This document shows positions 28,842 to 37,494 of a stretch of 55,231 nucleotides of DNA, one piece after another. A program made the position numbers and the translations under genes. Under the pieces are notes generated by a model. The model was not told where the DNA came from. It ran no database searches and saw nothing but the letters and a program-made list of their open reading frames with translations. Position 1 is the stretch's first letter. Each line of letters opens with the position of its first letter. The stretch is taken from NCBI GenBank assembly GCA_029242745.1, contig JAQWTI010000048.1, positions 1 to 55,231 of the forward strand, given 5' to 3'. The DNA comes from Acidimicrobiales bacterium (GTDB taxonomy: Bacteria > Actinomycetota > Acidimicrobiia > Acidimicrobiales > MedAcidi-G1).

Positions 28842-29677
28842 GTGCCCGACGTGATCGACACCTGTATCGCAGAGGTCGTTCACTTCGAAAATGACCCGTT
28901 CTACTCAGAACGCGACGGACTGCTCATTCCCGGACCCTTAACTGGTGGTCCTTGGGATACGTCTTCCCAGCACGGAAGGCCCATTTCAGGATTCTCGCTC
29001 ATCTTGTTGAATAGGTTTCGTCACCGGTTCCCATGCGTACCGTCCGCCATGCCGTGGACATGATGCGTGCTGTGCCCCTCGCCCCATTTCGCGGAGAGGT
29101 CGAATTGATCCAGTCCGATCGCCGGATCCAAGTCGTTCGAGTTTCGATGATCGATATGAAGGGATGGGAGGTCGCGCGGTCCACCTCGCTGCGGATGCGG
29201 GTGTCTGAGGTAGCCAACCCACTCGATCCGGAGCGCACAGCCCACGAAGAGGACGTACCGCATTTAATGCCAACAGAGCCCGTCGACTTTACCGTGTTCG
29301 GCGTGGGCGTCCAGGAATTCCTGAAAGCTGTCAAATTCCACGAAGAGGGTGACTACCGGGCTGGAGCGCCGGGCCTTTTGTGGCTCCGGATGCATAACAC
29401 CGTATGTACAGGCTATGAGACATCGAGGTTTGTCTGCCTAGCCACTCTGTCCGACATGGCTTCGATGGCTGCCCAATACCTGGATTCTGAAAGATGGATG
29501 ACCGTCAATGCCGACCTAACCGTCAGTGCCTTCCGGGACCCGGTTGGTGACTGGATCGGTATCTGGGGCTTACACAAAAACGTTGGCGACGGTATCGGGC
29601 TCTCTAAGGCAGTCCTCTACGATCTCGACGGACGGGTTGGCCGAGCTGCAGCGTCCATACTGATCTCCCACCGCTGA
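28842..29677 (+). pseudogene. TesB-like acyl-CoA thioesterase family protein, frameshift plus nonsense
   Basis: From GTG 28842 the frame encodes a typical hotdog thioesterase N-terminus, ending with GGPWDTSSQHGRPISG. Near 28988 the family sequence moves to another frame (LAHLVE, then TAG at 29012-29014, then VSSPVPMRTVRHAVDMMRAV) and continues intact to 29677. One missing base near 28988-28993 and one stop codon explain this. The C-terminal part alone (ATG 29033, 214 residues) is an open frame and could still be translated as a fragment. Thioesterases of this family are acyl-CoA hydrolases or related; the exact substrate is not known. Confidence 0.8.
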
Positions 29678-29703
29678 TCGACGTCCAGGAGGAAACAACA
29701 TCG

Positions 29704-30534
29704 ATGACTGAAGGTCAGAGAGATCCCACCAGCGGACCGATGCACCCGGTGAGAGTGGGGAGCATGCTCTACACGTTGGTCGACCCCGAGCTAGGACACG
29801 AAGTGGCCTACAACCGTTGGTACGAGCGCGACCATTACTACGGCGGATGCATGACCGGCCCATGGTGCTTTGCCGGTAGTCGGTGGGTAGCCACTAGGGC
29901 CATGAAGGACTTAAGGTTTCCAGCCGACAGAAACTCGGTAAACGACCCGGTCGACCGCGGTTCATATCTGGCTGTTTACTGGGTAGAAGAGGGTCACCAC
30001 GACGACCATTTCGCGTGGGGAGCCGATCAGGTGGTGAAGCTCTATGCCGCTGGACGAGGCTTCCAGGAACGACGCCACGCCCACACTGTGTTGTACCTAC
30101 ACCAGTCAAACCACTATCGGGATAATGATCCGGTACCAGTGGATTTAGCCCTAGACCATGGCTATGCGTCATTGGTCTCAGTGGTGGTTGAGATGGCTAC
30201 GGACACAACCACCACCGCCCTAGACGGCTGGATCACCACTGAGGGTCTGCCCGAATTGTTCACCGGTGGGCCGGTGGCATCGTGTGTTCAGTGGTCGGCC
30301 GTCCCTAGAGACGACATGACCAACAGCGCTCCGATGGACCTTGGGACACCACCCATTGGGCCCGACGCCACTATGCAACTCTTCTTCGTGGAGGACGATC
30401 CTCGGAACTGTTGGGACCGTTTCGTGGACTACGCAGCTCGTCTCGAGATGTCGGGGCATGGTCTGGTCACATCGGCTGCGCCATTCCTGCGCACGGTCGT
30501 TGGAACCGACCGTTACACCGATCTGCTCTGGTAA
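29704..30534 (+). CDS. Uncharacterised 276-residue protein, possible dimeric alpha-beta barrel
   Basis: I do not recognise a named family. The sequence has LGHEVAYNRWYERDHYYGG early, a pattern (N-x-W-Y-x-x-x-H) like EthD/Dabb ferredoxin-fold proteins. Further on come aromatic and His-rich stretches such as EEGHHDDHFAWGAD and LYLHQSNHYRDNDP, and a second half with MQLFFVEDDPRNCWDRF, suggesting two related modules. There is no signal peptide or membrane segment. The start ATG is preceded by AGGAGGAAACAACATCG, a strong ribosome binding site. It ends 19 bases from the convergent LLM gene. Its role is unknown. Confidence 0.75.
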   Translation: MTEGQRDPTSGPMHPVRVGSMLYTLVDPELGHEVAYNRWYERDHYYGGCMTGPWCFAGSRWVATRAMKDLRFPADRNSVNDPVDRGSYLAVYWVEEGHHDDHFAWGADQVVKLYAAGRGFQERRHAHTVLYLHQSNHYRDNDPVPVDLALDHGYASLVSVVVEMATDTTTTALDGWITTEGLPELFTGGPVASCVQWSAVPRDDMTNSAPMDLGTPPIGPDATMQLFFVEDDPRNCWDRFVDYAARLEMSGHGLVTSAAPFLRTVVGTDRYTDLLW

Positions 30535-30553
30535 CAGGGGCCACTGACTCGCT

Positions 30554-31486
30554 TCAGACGTCGGTGAGAGCTTCGACAACGGGTCCAAAATCAACCATTG
30601 AGTCCTCGTTAAGAACGATGTAGGTCAAGCCCCAACGTTCCCGCCAAGACAGCAGCGTTTCTACACACTGGCCCATGGACCCGACTAATACATGTGGAGA
30701 CGAAAGCGCAGCCTCGGCATCGAGTCCAAGGGCCGGAGCCATCAACTCAGCCAAACCAACTGGGTCATCAGTGATTTGGGACATGTGGACGCGTGTCTGC
30801 AGTTCGATGTCGTTAAAACGGCCGCCAGCTGCTTCCTCAATCCAGATCAGCTTCTCATCGGTGGCCTCTAGGGTGGCTGACGCTCCAACACTGGCATCAA
30901 TTACGCCTGCGAAAAGGTTGGCGTTGATCCCAATAATCTGAGCCTCGCAGGCGGCAAGGCTCAGAACCTTTCTTCCTCCTCCACCAAGAAGTAGGGGTGG
31001 GTGGGGGGACTGAACGCACGTTGGTTGTCCATCGTGATTGCGCACGTTGTAGTGATCGCCGTCAAAGTCGAAGGATCCTTCGTTGAAGCACTGCTTCAGA
31101 ATCTGAACAGACTCAGCTAGTCGGGAAATCCGCACCCCCGGTGATGCTAATTCGATGCCTGACTGGTCATAGTCGGTTGCCTTCCAACCGGCTCCAAGCC
31201 CGAACTCGACACGGCCATCTGAAAGTAGATCAAGGGTGGCAATCTGTTTTGCGAGAAGGAGTGGGTGGCGGAAGTCGTTATTCAGCATGCATGTTGTCAG
31301 GCGCAGATCTCTTGTCGCCTCAGCGGTTACAGCGAGTGCAACGAGGGGATCCATCTCGGCATCAAGATGATCGGAAACTGACAGAGCCGAGTAGCCCAGG
31401 TCCTCGGCCCGACGGCCGAGTTCACGCCATTCAGCAGCCGGGCGGGGGGCCGAGGCTTGGAGGCTAAAGCGGAAGGAACGAGTCAT
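30554..31486 (-). CDS. LLM-class (F420-dependent-type) oxidoreductase
   Basis: Luciferase-like monooxygenase fold proteins of actinobacteria often use F420. The 310-residue sequence begins MTRSFRFSLQASAP and shows GRRAEDLGYSALSVSDHL, LTTCMLNNDFRHPLLLAKQ and the diagnostic SDGRVEFGLGAGWKATDY. Length and motifs fit the TIGR03621-like group. Cofactor choice (F420 or flavin) cannot be fixed from sequence alone. It is divergent from pcrA. Confidence 0.87.
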   Translation of the reverse strand: MTRSFRFSLQASAPRPAAEWRELGRRAEDLGYSALSVSDHLDAEMDPLVALAVTAEATRDLRLTTCMLNNDFRHPLLLAKQIATLDLLSDGRVEFGLGAGWKATDYDQSGIELASPGVRISRLAESVQILKQCFNEGSFDFDGDHYNVRNHDGQPTCVQSPHPPLLLGGGGRKVLSLAACEAQIIGINANLFAGVIDASVGASATLEATDEKLIWIEEAAGGRFNDIELQTRVHMSQITDDPVGLAELMAPALGLDAEAALSSPHVLVGSMGQCVETLLSWRERWGLTYIVLNEDSMVDFGPVVEALTDV

Positions 31487-31557
31487 AACTGATTACCTTA
31501 GGGCAGTCCCACACTCCACTTCACAAAGGGGAGAGGAGGCCGCCGGAGGTCGCCACC

Positions 31558-31569
31558 ATGTACCAGTAG
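31558..31569 (+). other. Three-codon mini-ORF with strong ribosome binding site before pcrA
   Basis: GGAGGT (31545-31550) is followed after seven bases by ATG TAC CAG TAG, a complete Met-Tyr-Gln reading frame that ends ten bases before the pcrA ATG at 31580. The spacing is ideal for initiation, but whether it is translated is unknown. Confidence 0.4.
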
Positions 31570-31579
31570 GGTGCGGCCG

Positions 31580-33925
31580 ATGGCCCTATTTGAACCCAAG
31601 CCCGAGGCCATTCCTGACGATGGTTCCTTTGGTGCAACAGATCGATCCTCAGAAGCGGGCTTAAACCCGGCTCAGTTCGAAGCTGTCACCCACCCGGCCG
31701 GACCGCTTTTAGTGGTGGCCGGTGCTGGTTCAGGTAAGACCCGGGTCCTGACCCGTCGGATAGCGCACCTCATCGGTGAGCGCGGCGTGTCCCCATTCGC
31801 CGTTCTGGCTATCACATTCACCAACAAGGCGGCTGGTGAGATGAAGGAACGAGTGGCTGAGTTGGTTGGGCCAGTAGCTCATCGGATGTGGGTATCAACT
31901 TTTCACTCAGCGTGTGTGAGGATCCTGCGGCGGGACGGTAAGTTCCTCGGCTTCCCCTCAAGTTTCAGCATCTACGATCAGGGTGACGCGGTACGCCTCA
32001 CCGGCTACGTGGTGAAAGATCAAGGTCTAGATATCAAGCGTTTCCCACCTCGCTCTGTGTATTCAGTGATATCGGCGGCTAAGAACGAGGGGCAAACCGC
32101 TCAGAAGTACATCGAGCATGCAATGGGTCCGTACGAGAAACGCGTCGGTGAGGTGTTCGATGAATACCAGAAGCGCCTGCTCAAAGCCGGAGCCATGGAC
32201 TTCGATGACTTATTAGGCAACGCTTTGCGCCTTCTGCGCACGAAAGACGATGTGCTTGATCACTACCGTCACCGCTTCGAGCATGTATTGGTGGACGAGT
32301 ATCAGGACACCAACGTGGTGCAGAACGACCTAGTCATGCTATTGGGAGGCGGGCATCGGAATGTCTGCGTGGTCGGTGACAGCGACCAGTCGATTTATCG
32401 GTTCAGGGGAGCTGATATTCGTAATATCTTAGATTTTGAGCGGTCATTCCCCGATGCCACGGTGGTTGTCTTGGATCAGAACTATCGGTCGACCCAGACA
32501 ATCCTGGATGCTGCCAACGCGGTTATTACAAAGAATATGGGCCGTAAGCCTAAGGATCTTTGGACCGATGCCGGTGTTGGAGATCCCATTACCCGTTATC
32601 GGGCTGAAGATGAAAACGATGAGGCCCGATGGGTGGTGAGTCAATTCCGTCGCTTCCACAGTGGAGGAAAGCCATGGACTGACATGGCAGTCTTCTACCG
32701 GACCAATGCCCAGAGCCGTGCCATTGAAGAGCAACTGGTCACCTTGGGTGTTCCTTACAAGGTGGTCGGCGGGCTTCGCTTCTACGACCGTCGCGAGGTG
32801 CGCGACGCTATGGCCTACCTGAAGCTGGCTGCCAATCTCGTCGATGAGGTGGCGGCTAAGCGTGTGCTAAATGTTCCTAAGCGGGGTGTGGGTGAGACCT
32901 CAGTTGCTCGAGTCGATGCCTATGCCATGGCAACGGGCGCTGGGTTTTTGGAAGCCCTGCGTGATGCTGAGGCCGCTGGGGTATCCGGTCGAGCTGCCAC
33001 CGGCATCCAGGCGTTTCTCGAGTTGCTCGACGCTCTGGCAGATCTGATTGAGGACGGTCCCGCCGCCGTCCTCGAGATGGCACTCGAACAGTCGGGTTAT
33101 CTTGACGAGCTTCGTGCTGACGGGTCTATTGAGGCTGAAGGGCGATTAGAGAACCTCTCTGAACTCCTAGGGTTTGCTAGCGAGTTTGATGAGGTAGATG
33201 AGTTTCTCGAACGAGTGAGCCTGGTGGCCGACACTGATGATCTGCCAGACGGGGAACGACGGCCAGAGCACCAGACAGTTAGTGGCCTTGATTCGGGGCA
33301 AGTGGTGCTAATGACCATGCATGCCGCGAAGGGCCTCGAGTACCCGGTGGTGTGCATCGTCGGCATGGAGGACGGTGTCTTCCCACACATACGGGCCCTT
33401 GGTGACCCCGAGGAGTTGGAGGAAGAGCGGCGCCTCGCCTACGTAGGAATTACTCGGGCTCGTGAGCGCCTGATGCTGACCCATGCGTGGAGTCGGATGC
33501 TCCACGGTCAGACCCAGTACAACCCGCCTAGCCGTTTCCTCGACGAGATCCCATCTGACCTGCTGATTGATGCCGAAGGCAGTCGTACTGTCGGAAGTCG
33601 CCGGTCTGGCGACACCGACTGGCTGGGTGCTCCCCGGCAGGTCTCCAGTTACCGGTCCTCCGATCAAGGTAGCGACGAGCCGGCTGGGCGCGTTTTTGGT
33701 GCAGGCACTACGTCGGCTCGTAGCCCGGGAGAGTCCTCGTCGGGGGCTCATGACCTGGGCCTACAGGCTGGAGACGATGTGATCCATCGAGCGTGGGGTG
33801 ATGGGGTCGTTTTGGCTGTTGACGGTGTGGGCGAAAAGTCTGAAGCGCTGGTGCGGTTCGCTTCCAAGGGCGAAAAGCGCCTGCTGTTGGCTTGGGCGCC
33901 ACTTACACGCCCCGGCGACGGTTAG
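31580..33925 (+). CDS. pcrA: ATP-dependent DNA helicase PcrA/UvrD
   Basis: This superfamily 1A 3'-5' helicase acts in repair and replication-transcription conflict. Walker A is GAGSGKTRVLTRR, motif Ia TFTNKAAGEMK, motif II (Walker B) VDEYQDTN, motif III GDSDQSIYRFRGAD, motif IV LDQNYRST, motif V TMHAAKGLEYPVV, and motif VI YVGITRARERLMLTH. The C-terminal tail after about residue 700 has a KOW/Tudor-like DDVIHRAWGDGVVLAV, the PcrA-type RNA polymerase-binding end. ATG 31580 (781 residues) is chosen because AGGG lies nine bases before it; GTG 31571 is an alternative. Confidence 0.95.
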   Translation: MALFEPKPEAIPDDGSFGATDRSSEAGLNPAQFEAVTHPAGPLLVVAGAGSGKTRVLTRRIAHLIGERGVSPFAVLAITFTNKAAGEMKERVAELVGPVAHRMWVSTFHSACVRILRRDGKFLGFPSSFSIYDQGDAVRLTGYVVKDQGLDIKRFPPRSVYSVISAAKNEGQTAQKYIEHAMGPYEKRVGEVFDEYQKRLLKAGAMDFDDLLGNALRLLRTKDDVLDHYRHRFEHVLVDEYQDTNVVQNDLVMLLGGGHRNVCVVGDSDQSIYRFRGADIRNILDFERSFPDATVVVLDQNYRSTQTILDAANAVITKNMGRKPKDLWTDAGVGDPITRYRAEDENDEARWVVSQFRRFHSGGKPWTDMAVFYRTNAQSRAIEEQLVTLGVPYKVVGGLRFYDRREVRDAMAYLKLAANLVDEVAAKRVLNVPKRGVGETSVARVDAYAMATGAGFLEALRDAEAAGVSGRAATGIQAFLELLDALADLIEDGPAAVLEMALEQSGYLDELRADGSIEAEGRLENLSELLGFASEFDEVDEFLERVSLVADTDDLPDGERRPEHQTVSGLDSGQVVLMTMHAAKGLEYPVVCIVGMEDGVFPHIRALGDPEELEEERRLAYVGITRARERLMLTHAWSRMLHGQTQYNPPSRFLDEIPSDLLIDAEGSRTVGSRRSGDTDWLGAPRQVSSYRSSDQGSDEPAGRVFGAGTTSARSPGESSSGAHDLGLQAGDDVIHRAWGDGVVLAVDGVGEKSEALVRFASKGEKRLLLAWAPLTRPGDG

Positions 33926-33963
33926 TAGGCCGGCTCCCGGAGGCCGTTACGCTGACCCAGTGG

Positions 33964-33981
33964 CTGGCCCAAGAGGGCCGG
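33964..33981 (+). other. Hairpin between pcrA and tRNA-Thr
   Basis: CTGGCCC (33964-33970) pairs with GGGCCGG (33975-33981) around an AAGA loop. No T-run follows, so it is not a classical terminator. It directly precedes the tRNA gene and may act in its processing or simply be chance in GC-rich sequence. Confidence 0.35.
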
Positions 33982-33986
33982 TACCG

Positions 33987-34059
33987 GCCCGTGTAGCTCA
34001 GTCGGCAGAGCGATTCACTCGTAATGAATAGGTCCGGGGTTCGATTCCCCGCGCGGGCT
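33987..34059 (+). tRNA. tRNA-Thr (anticodon CGT)
   Basis: The 73-base cloverleaf folds fully. The acceptor stem is GCCCGTG with CGCGGGC, the D arm has TAGCTCAGTCGGCAGAGC, the anticodon stem is ATTCA/TGAAT with loop CTCGTAA, and the T arm is CGGGGTTCGATTCCCCG, with discriminator T. Anticodon CGT reads ACG (Thr). CCA is not encoded. Confidence 0.96.
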
Positions 34060-34089
34060 CGTCCATAATCCACCCCACCCCACCCGTAT

Positions 34090-34118
34090 ATGCGGTAGTC
34101 GGATTAGGCGTACCGCAT
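34090..34118 (+). other. Inverted repeat downstream of tRNA-Thr(CGT)
   Basis: ATGCGGTA (34090-34097) is exactly complementary to TACCGCAT (34111-34118) across a 13-base spacer. It lies in the 93-base gap before the small membrane peptide gene. There is no following T-run, so it is either a weak terminator, an operator, or a processing signal. Confidence 0.45.
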
Positions 34119-34152
34119 GCGGCTGAGTGCCCGACCCCCTAGGATCAAAGTT

Positions 34153-34287
34153 ATGAATGTGCTCGCAGGTGTAATTTGGCACTATTGGTTGGCTGTACCG
34201 CTGGTCGGCGGCGGAGTCGCTCTGACGGTGGCGACTGTGGTCGGGTACTTCCAGAAGGTTTCATCAACTCGTTACCCCAAACGCTGA
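34153..34287 (+). CDS. Small single-span membrane peptide (44 residues)
   Basis: ATG 34153 with AGGAT eight bases upstream opens a 44-codon frame: MNVLAGVIWHYWLAVPLVGG, then a hydrophobic VALTVATVVGYF and a basic tail (RYPKR). One transmembrane helix spans about residues 8-32, and the positive C-terminus suggests it faces the cytoplasm. Its stop TGA overlaps a possible start of the metalloprotease gene (CTG at 34284). The function is unknown. Start site, SD and hydrophobic character support a real gene. Confidence 0.65.
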   Translation: MNVLAGVIWHYWLAVPLVGGGVALTVATVVGYFQKVSSTRYPKR

Positions 34288-35408
34288 GTACGCCGCCCGC
34301 TCCGGCGGCTCCTTCGCCCGTCTCCACTTTTGTTGACTGGAACCTGGCCGAGAAGGTCGCTATACGGGTTGCTGATCGGGCTCCATTCAGTGGTGAGCGT
34401 CATCTCGATGGGCTGACCGCCGAGTTTGATGTCCATACTGCAAAGGCTGAGGATCTCGTGGCGGCTACCACTGGTCTACGTTCTCTATCCGGTAATGCTC
34501 GGGCCAAGGTGGTTGGTCGGGGCGACTGGATTCGGGCCAACGTGTCCTCCATGCAGCGTTTGTTGCGCCCACTTTTTGAGAACATCGACGAGAACTCTGG
34601 TGCGGGGCCTGATGAAGAACCTTCAACTTTAACTGCTCGGTTGGGGGGAATGGAGTTGGGATTGGTCTTGGGCTGGATGTCCACTCGAGTGCTTGGCCAG
34701 TATGACCTCTTGGTGCTGGAGGATGAGTCTGCTGAGGACCAAGATCTCGTGTACTACGTAGGTCCAAACTTGGTGGCCCTTGAACGGCGCTATGCCTTTC
34801 CCCGAGATGACTTTCGTCTCTGGCTCGCTCTCCACGAGGTGACTCACCGGGCACAGTTCACCGGTGTGCCATGGATGCGTTCCCACTATCTGGGGCTGGT
34901 GCAGTCGCTGTTGGAAGGCGCGCAACCCGAGTCATTTGACCTAGTGGGTTCCCTCAAGGGCTTGATTGAAAATAAGAGCGCGGCACGACGATCGGGTTCA
35001 ATTCCAGATTCGAGTGCTGCTGCCGGTTCCGGTGTATTGGGCGCTATCTCTTCTCCTGCCCAGCAGGAGTCCCTAGACCAAATAGCCGGCCTCATGAGCC
35101 TTCTGGAAGGCCATGGGGATGTGACCATGGGTCGGGCAGGTGTGGGCATCGTTCATGGCGCAGACCGGATGGCCGGCGTTATGGCGGACCGGCGGCGCAA
35201 CGCTTCAGGCGTGACCCGGCTGTTCCAGCGGGTAGTGGGCCTAGAGGCCAAGTTGGCTCAGTATTCGCAGGGCGAAGCATTTATCGGAGCGGTCGAGGCA
35301 CACGGTGGTACTGCATTGCTGGATCGGGTATGGGAAGAACCATCCCACTTGCCTGACCTTGGTGAGATTCGCGAGCCGGGCCGTTGGATTGAGCGGCTAG
35401 AAGGTTGA
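34176..35408 (+). CDS. Zinc-dependent metalloprotease, DUF2342 / F420-associated family
   Basis: The zincin motif HEVTHRAQF (HExxH) and the downstream EGHGDVTMGRAG glutamate are visible, together with VDWNLAEKVAIRVA near the N-terminus and the late RRRNASGVTRLFQRVVGLEAK. These fit the actinobacterial family annotated as coenzyme F420 biosynthesis-associated or zinc-dependent metalloprotease; its true role is unclear. TTG 34176 is the first canonical start but lies inside the 44-codon upstream gene. The family normally starts about 10-15 residues before the DW motif, which would be near the CTG at 34284, four codons' worth of overlap with the upstream TGA. Start therefore uncertain. tilS overlaps its stop by four bases. 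Confidence 0.85.
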   Translation: MALLVGCTAGRRRSRSDGGDCGRVLPEGFINSLPQTLSTPPAPAAPSPVSTFVDWNLAEKVAIRVADRAPFSGERHLDGLTAEFDVHTAKAEDLVAATTGLRSLSGNARAKVVGRGDWIRANVSSMQRLLRPLFENIDENSGAGPDEEPSTLTARLGGMELGLVLGWMSTRVLGQYDLLVLEDESAEDQDLVYYVGPNLVALERRYAFPRDDFRLWLALHEVTHRAQFTGVPWMRSHYLGLVQSLLEGAQPESFDLVGSLKGLIENKSAARRSGSIPDSSAAAGSGVLGAISSPAQQESLDQIAGLMSLLEGHGDVTMGRAGVGIVHGADRMAGVMADRRRNASGVTRLFQRVVGLEAKLAQYSQGEAFIGAVEAHGGTALLDRVWEEPSHLPDLGEIREPGRWIERLEG

Positions 35409-36310
35409 ACCGACCGCTGTACACAGTCGATGACCTGCTCAGTCGATGTGTATTCCCGGTTGCCGGGACTGCCGTGGACTGTGCGGTTTCCGGTGGAGCA
35501 GACTCCACGGCGCTGCTGGTGTTGGCAGTGGCTGCCGGCCTGGATGTCACCTGCTGGACTGTTAACCATGGGCTGCGAGCCTCGTCGGGCTCCGAGGCCC
35601 AACTCGTGGAAAGCACTGCGCGATCGCTCGGCGTGCCGGTAGTTGTCGTCGAGGCTCTGGTGGTTGACGGTCCAGACCTCGAACAGCGGGCCCGTGACGC
35701 TCGCCGGGCGGCCTTGCCGGGCAGGGTTTTAACCGGCCACACGGCTGATGACCAGGCCGAGACGGTATTGCTTAACTTGTTGCGAGGTGCCGGAGTTCCT
35801 GGGACGGCCGGGATTGGTGATCCAGTCCGGCGGCCGCTGCTAGCGCTGCGACGCATAGAAACCAGCGGCTTGTGTGAGGCACTCGATATGGAGGTAGTCG
35901 ACGATCCGAGCAATGTCGATCCCCGCTTCACTCGTAACCGGATTCGCCATGAGGTGTTGCCACTACTGGCTGACATAACTAGCCGTGACCCTGTGCCATT
36001 GCTGACCCGTCACGCCACGTTGGCGGGGGAGGCCACGCGCCTGCTGGCTGGTTTGGCTGCTGAAGTGGACCCGACCGACGTACGTTCCGTGGCTGACACG
36101 CCCGATGATCTAGTCCGCATAGCTCTGCGTCAATGGCTCATTGAGCGCGTCACCGAATATTCCACTGATCGCCTCAGCGGCCCCCCGCCCGACTCAGCGT
36201 CGGTGGATCGGGTCCTCCAGGTGGTTCGAGGGCGGGTGGTGGCCGCTGAGGTGGCTGGTGGTCACCGGGTATGCCGTTCAGGGGGTCGCCTAGTCTTCGA
36301 GCCCCGCTAG
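35405..36310 (+). CDS. tilS: tRNA(Ile)-lysidine synthase
   Basis: TilS converts C34 of the CAU-anticodon tRNA-Ile to lysidine so that AUA is read correctly. The PP-loop AVSGGADSTALLVLA (about 25-39), the TVNHGLR block, GHTADDQAETVLLNLLRG and TRNRIRHEVLPLL are present. At 301 residues it is a short form. It starts at TTG within the metalloprotease stop (TTGA). It precedes hpt, the usual actinobacterial order. Confidence 0.92.
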   Translation: MNRPLYTVDDLLSRCVFPVAGTAVDCAVSGGADSTALLVLAVAAGLDVTCWTVNHGLRASSGSEAQLVESTARSLGVPVVVVEALVVDGPDLEQRARDARRAALPGRVLTGHTADDQAETVLLNLLRGAGVPGTAGIGDPVRRPLLALRRIETSGLCEALDMEVVDDPSNVDPRFTRNRIRHEVLPLLADITSRDPVPLLTRHATLAGEATRLLAGLAAEVDPTDVRSVADTPDDLVRIALRQWLIERVTEYSTDRLSGPPPDSASVDRVLQVVRGRVVAAEVAGGHRVCRSGGRLVFEPR

Positions 36311-36320
36311 GGTCGCTGCT

Positions 36321-36911
36321 GTGGCTAGTCACTCCTCCGCAGTGCCGGATCCGCTGACTGTGGGCAGGTATACGGCATCCTCGGTGCTGGTCTCGGCCGC
36401 TGATCTGCAGGCCCGTGTGCGGGCCCTTGGAGAGTTGATCACCGCTGACTACGCCGGCCGGGAACCACTTCTTGTGGGTGTCCTCAAGGGAGCCTTCATG
36501 TTCATGAGCGATCTGGCCCGGGCCATAAATCTGCCGGTGGAGTTTGACTTCATGGCTGTCAGTTCTTACGGCAACTCCACTCACTCGTCAGGTGTGGTTC
36601 GGATTGTCAAGGATTTGGATTTGGATTTAGCTGGACGGGACGTGATTCTTGTGGAGGACATCATCGATAGTGGCCTTACCTTGAATTATCTGCGCCGCAA
36701 CTTGCTGGCACGCAACCCTGCCAGCCTCGAAGTTTGTGCCTTGTTAGTGCGCGAGAACCACAAGGTGGATGAATCAATACTGCGCTATGAGGGTTATCGG
36801 GTTCCTTCGGACTTTTTAGTGGGGTACGGCCTCGATGTGGATGAAAAGTTCCGCAATCTCCCAGATGTCCGCATTGTCGAAGTGGACGTTGCGGAGGAAC
36901 CGGCAGCATGA
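36321..36911 (+). CDS. hpt: Hypoxanthine phosphoribosyltransferase
   Basis: Hpt salvages hypoxanthine/guanine to IMP/GMP using PRPP. The PRPP-binding motif [17 protein letters not shown] and the earlier [17 protein letters not shown] are typical. At 196 residues it is of normal length. GTG 36321 follows tilS. The ftsH gene that often follows in actinobacteria is absent; the end overlaps folE by four bases instead. Confidence 0.94.
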   Translation: MASHSSAVPDPLTVGRYTASSVLVSAADLQARVRALGELITADYAGREPLLVGVLKGAFMFMSDLARAINLPVEFDFMAVSSYGNSTHSSGVVRIVKDLDLDLAGRDVILVEDIIDSGLTLNYLRRNLLARNPASLEVCALLVRENHKVDESILRYEGYRVPSDFLVGYGLDVDEKFRNLPDVRIVEVDVAEEPAA

Positions 36912-37492
36912 GTTTTGAGATTGATTTATCCCGGATCGAGGCTGCAGTAGCTGAGATCCTCGAGGCAATCGGCGAAGATGCCAACCGGGACGGCCTCCGG
37001 GAAACGCCAGCCAGAGTGGCACGCATGTACGCCGAGGTTTGCGGTGGTCTGCACGAGGATCCTGCCGACCACCTCGTTAAGACCTTTGATGTGGATCACG
37101 ACGAGATGGTGATGGTTCGTGACATTCCGATGTACTCGTTGTGTGAGCACCACCTCGTACCTTTCATGGGCGTAGCCCATGTGGCCTACATACCCCGGCG
37201 AGGGGGGATGATCACAGGTCTGTCGAAGTTGGCCCGCCTCGTTGAGGGTTACTCGCGGCGCCCCCAGATCCAAGAACGGCTGACCTCCCAGGTGGCGGAT
37301 GCCATTCAGCGAACACTTGATCCACAGGGGACGCTGGTCGTCATCGAGGCTGAGCACCTGTGTATGTCGATGCGTGGGGTGCAGAAGCCGGGGGCGGTGA
37401 CGGTTACATCAGCCGTTCACGGTGTGTTTCGCGATGAGGTCTCCACTCGGCTGGAGGCCATGCAGTTCATCGATAGCAACCGCCGGCGCTGA
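36908..37492 (+). CDS. folE: GTP cyclohydrolase I
   Basis: FolE makes 7,8-dihydroneopterin triphosphate, the first step in folate. The zinc site Cys and His are in [20 protein letters not shown], with the second Cys in LCMSMRG. The 194-residue length is normal. It overlaps hpt (ATGA) and is followed after two bases by folP, so it heads the folate block. Confidence 0.95.
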   Translation: MSFEIDLSRIEAAVAEILEAIGEDANRDGLRETPARVARMYAEVCGGLHEDPADHLVKTFDVDHDEMVMVRDIPMYSLCEHHLVPFMGVAHVAYIPRRGGMITGLSKLARLVEGYSRRPQIQERLTSQVADAIQRTLDPQGTLVVIEAEHLCMSMRGVQKPGAVTVTSAVHGVFRDEVSTRLEAMQFIDSNRRR

Positions 37493-37494
37493 CC

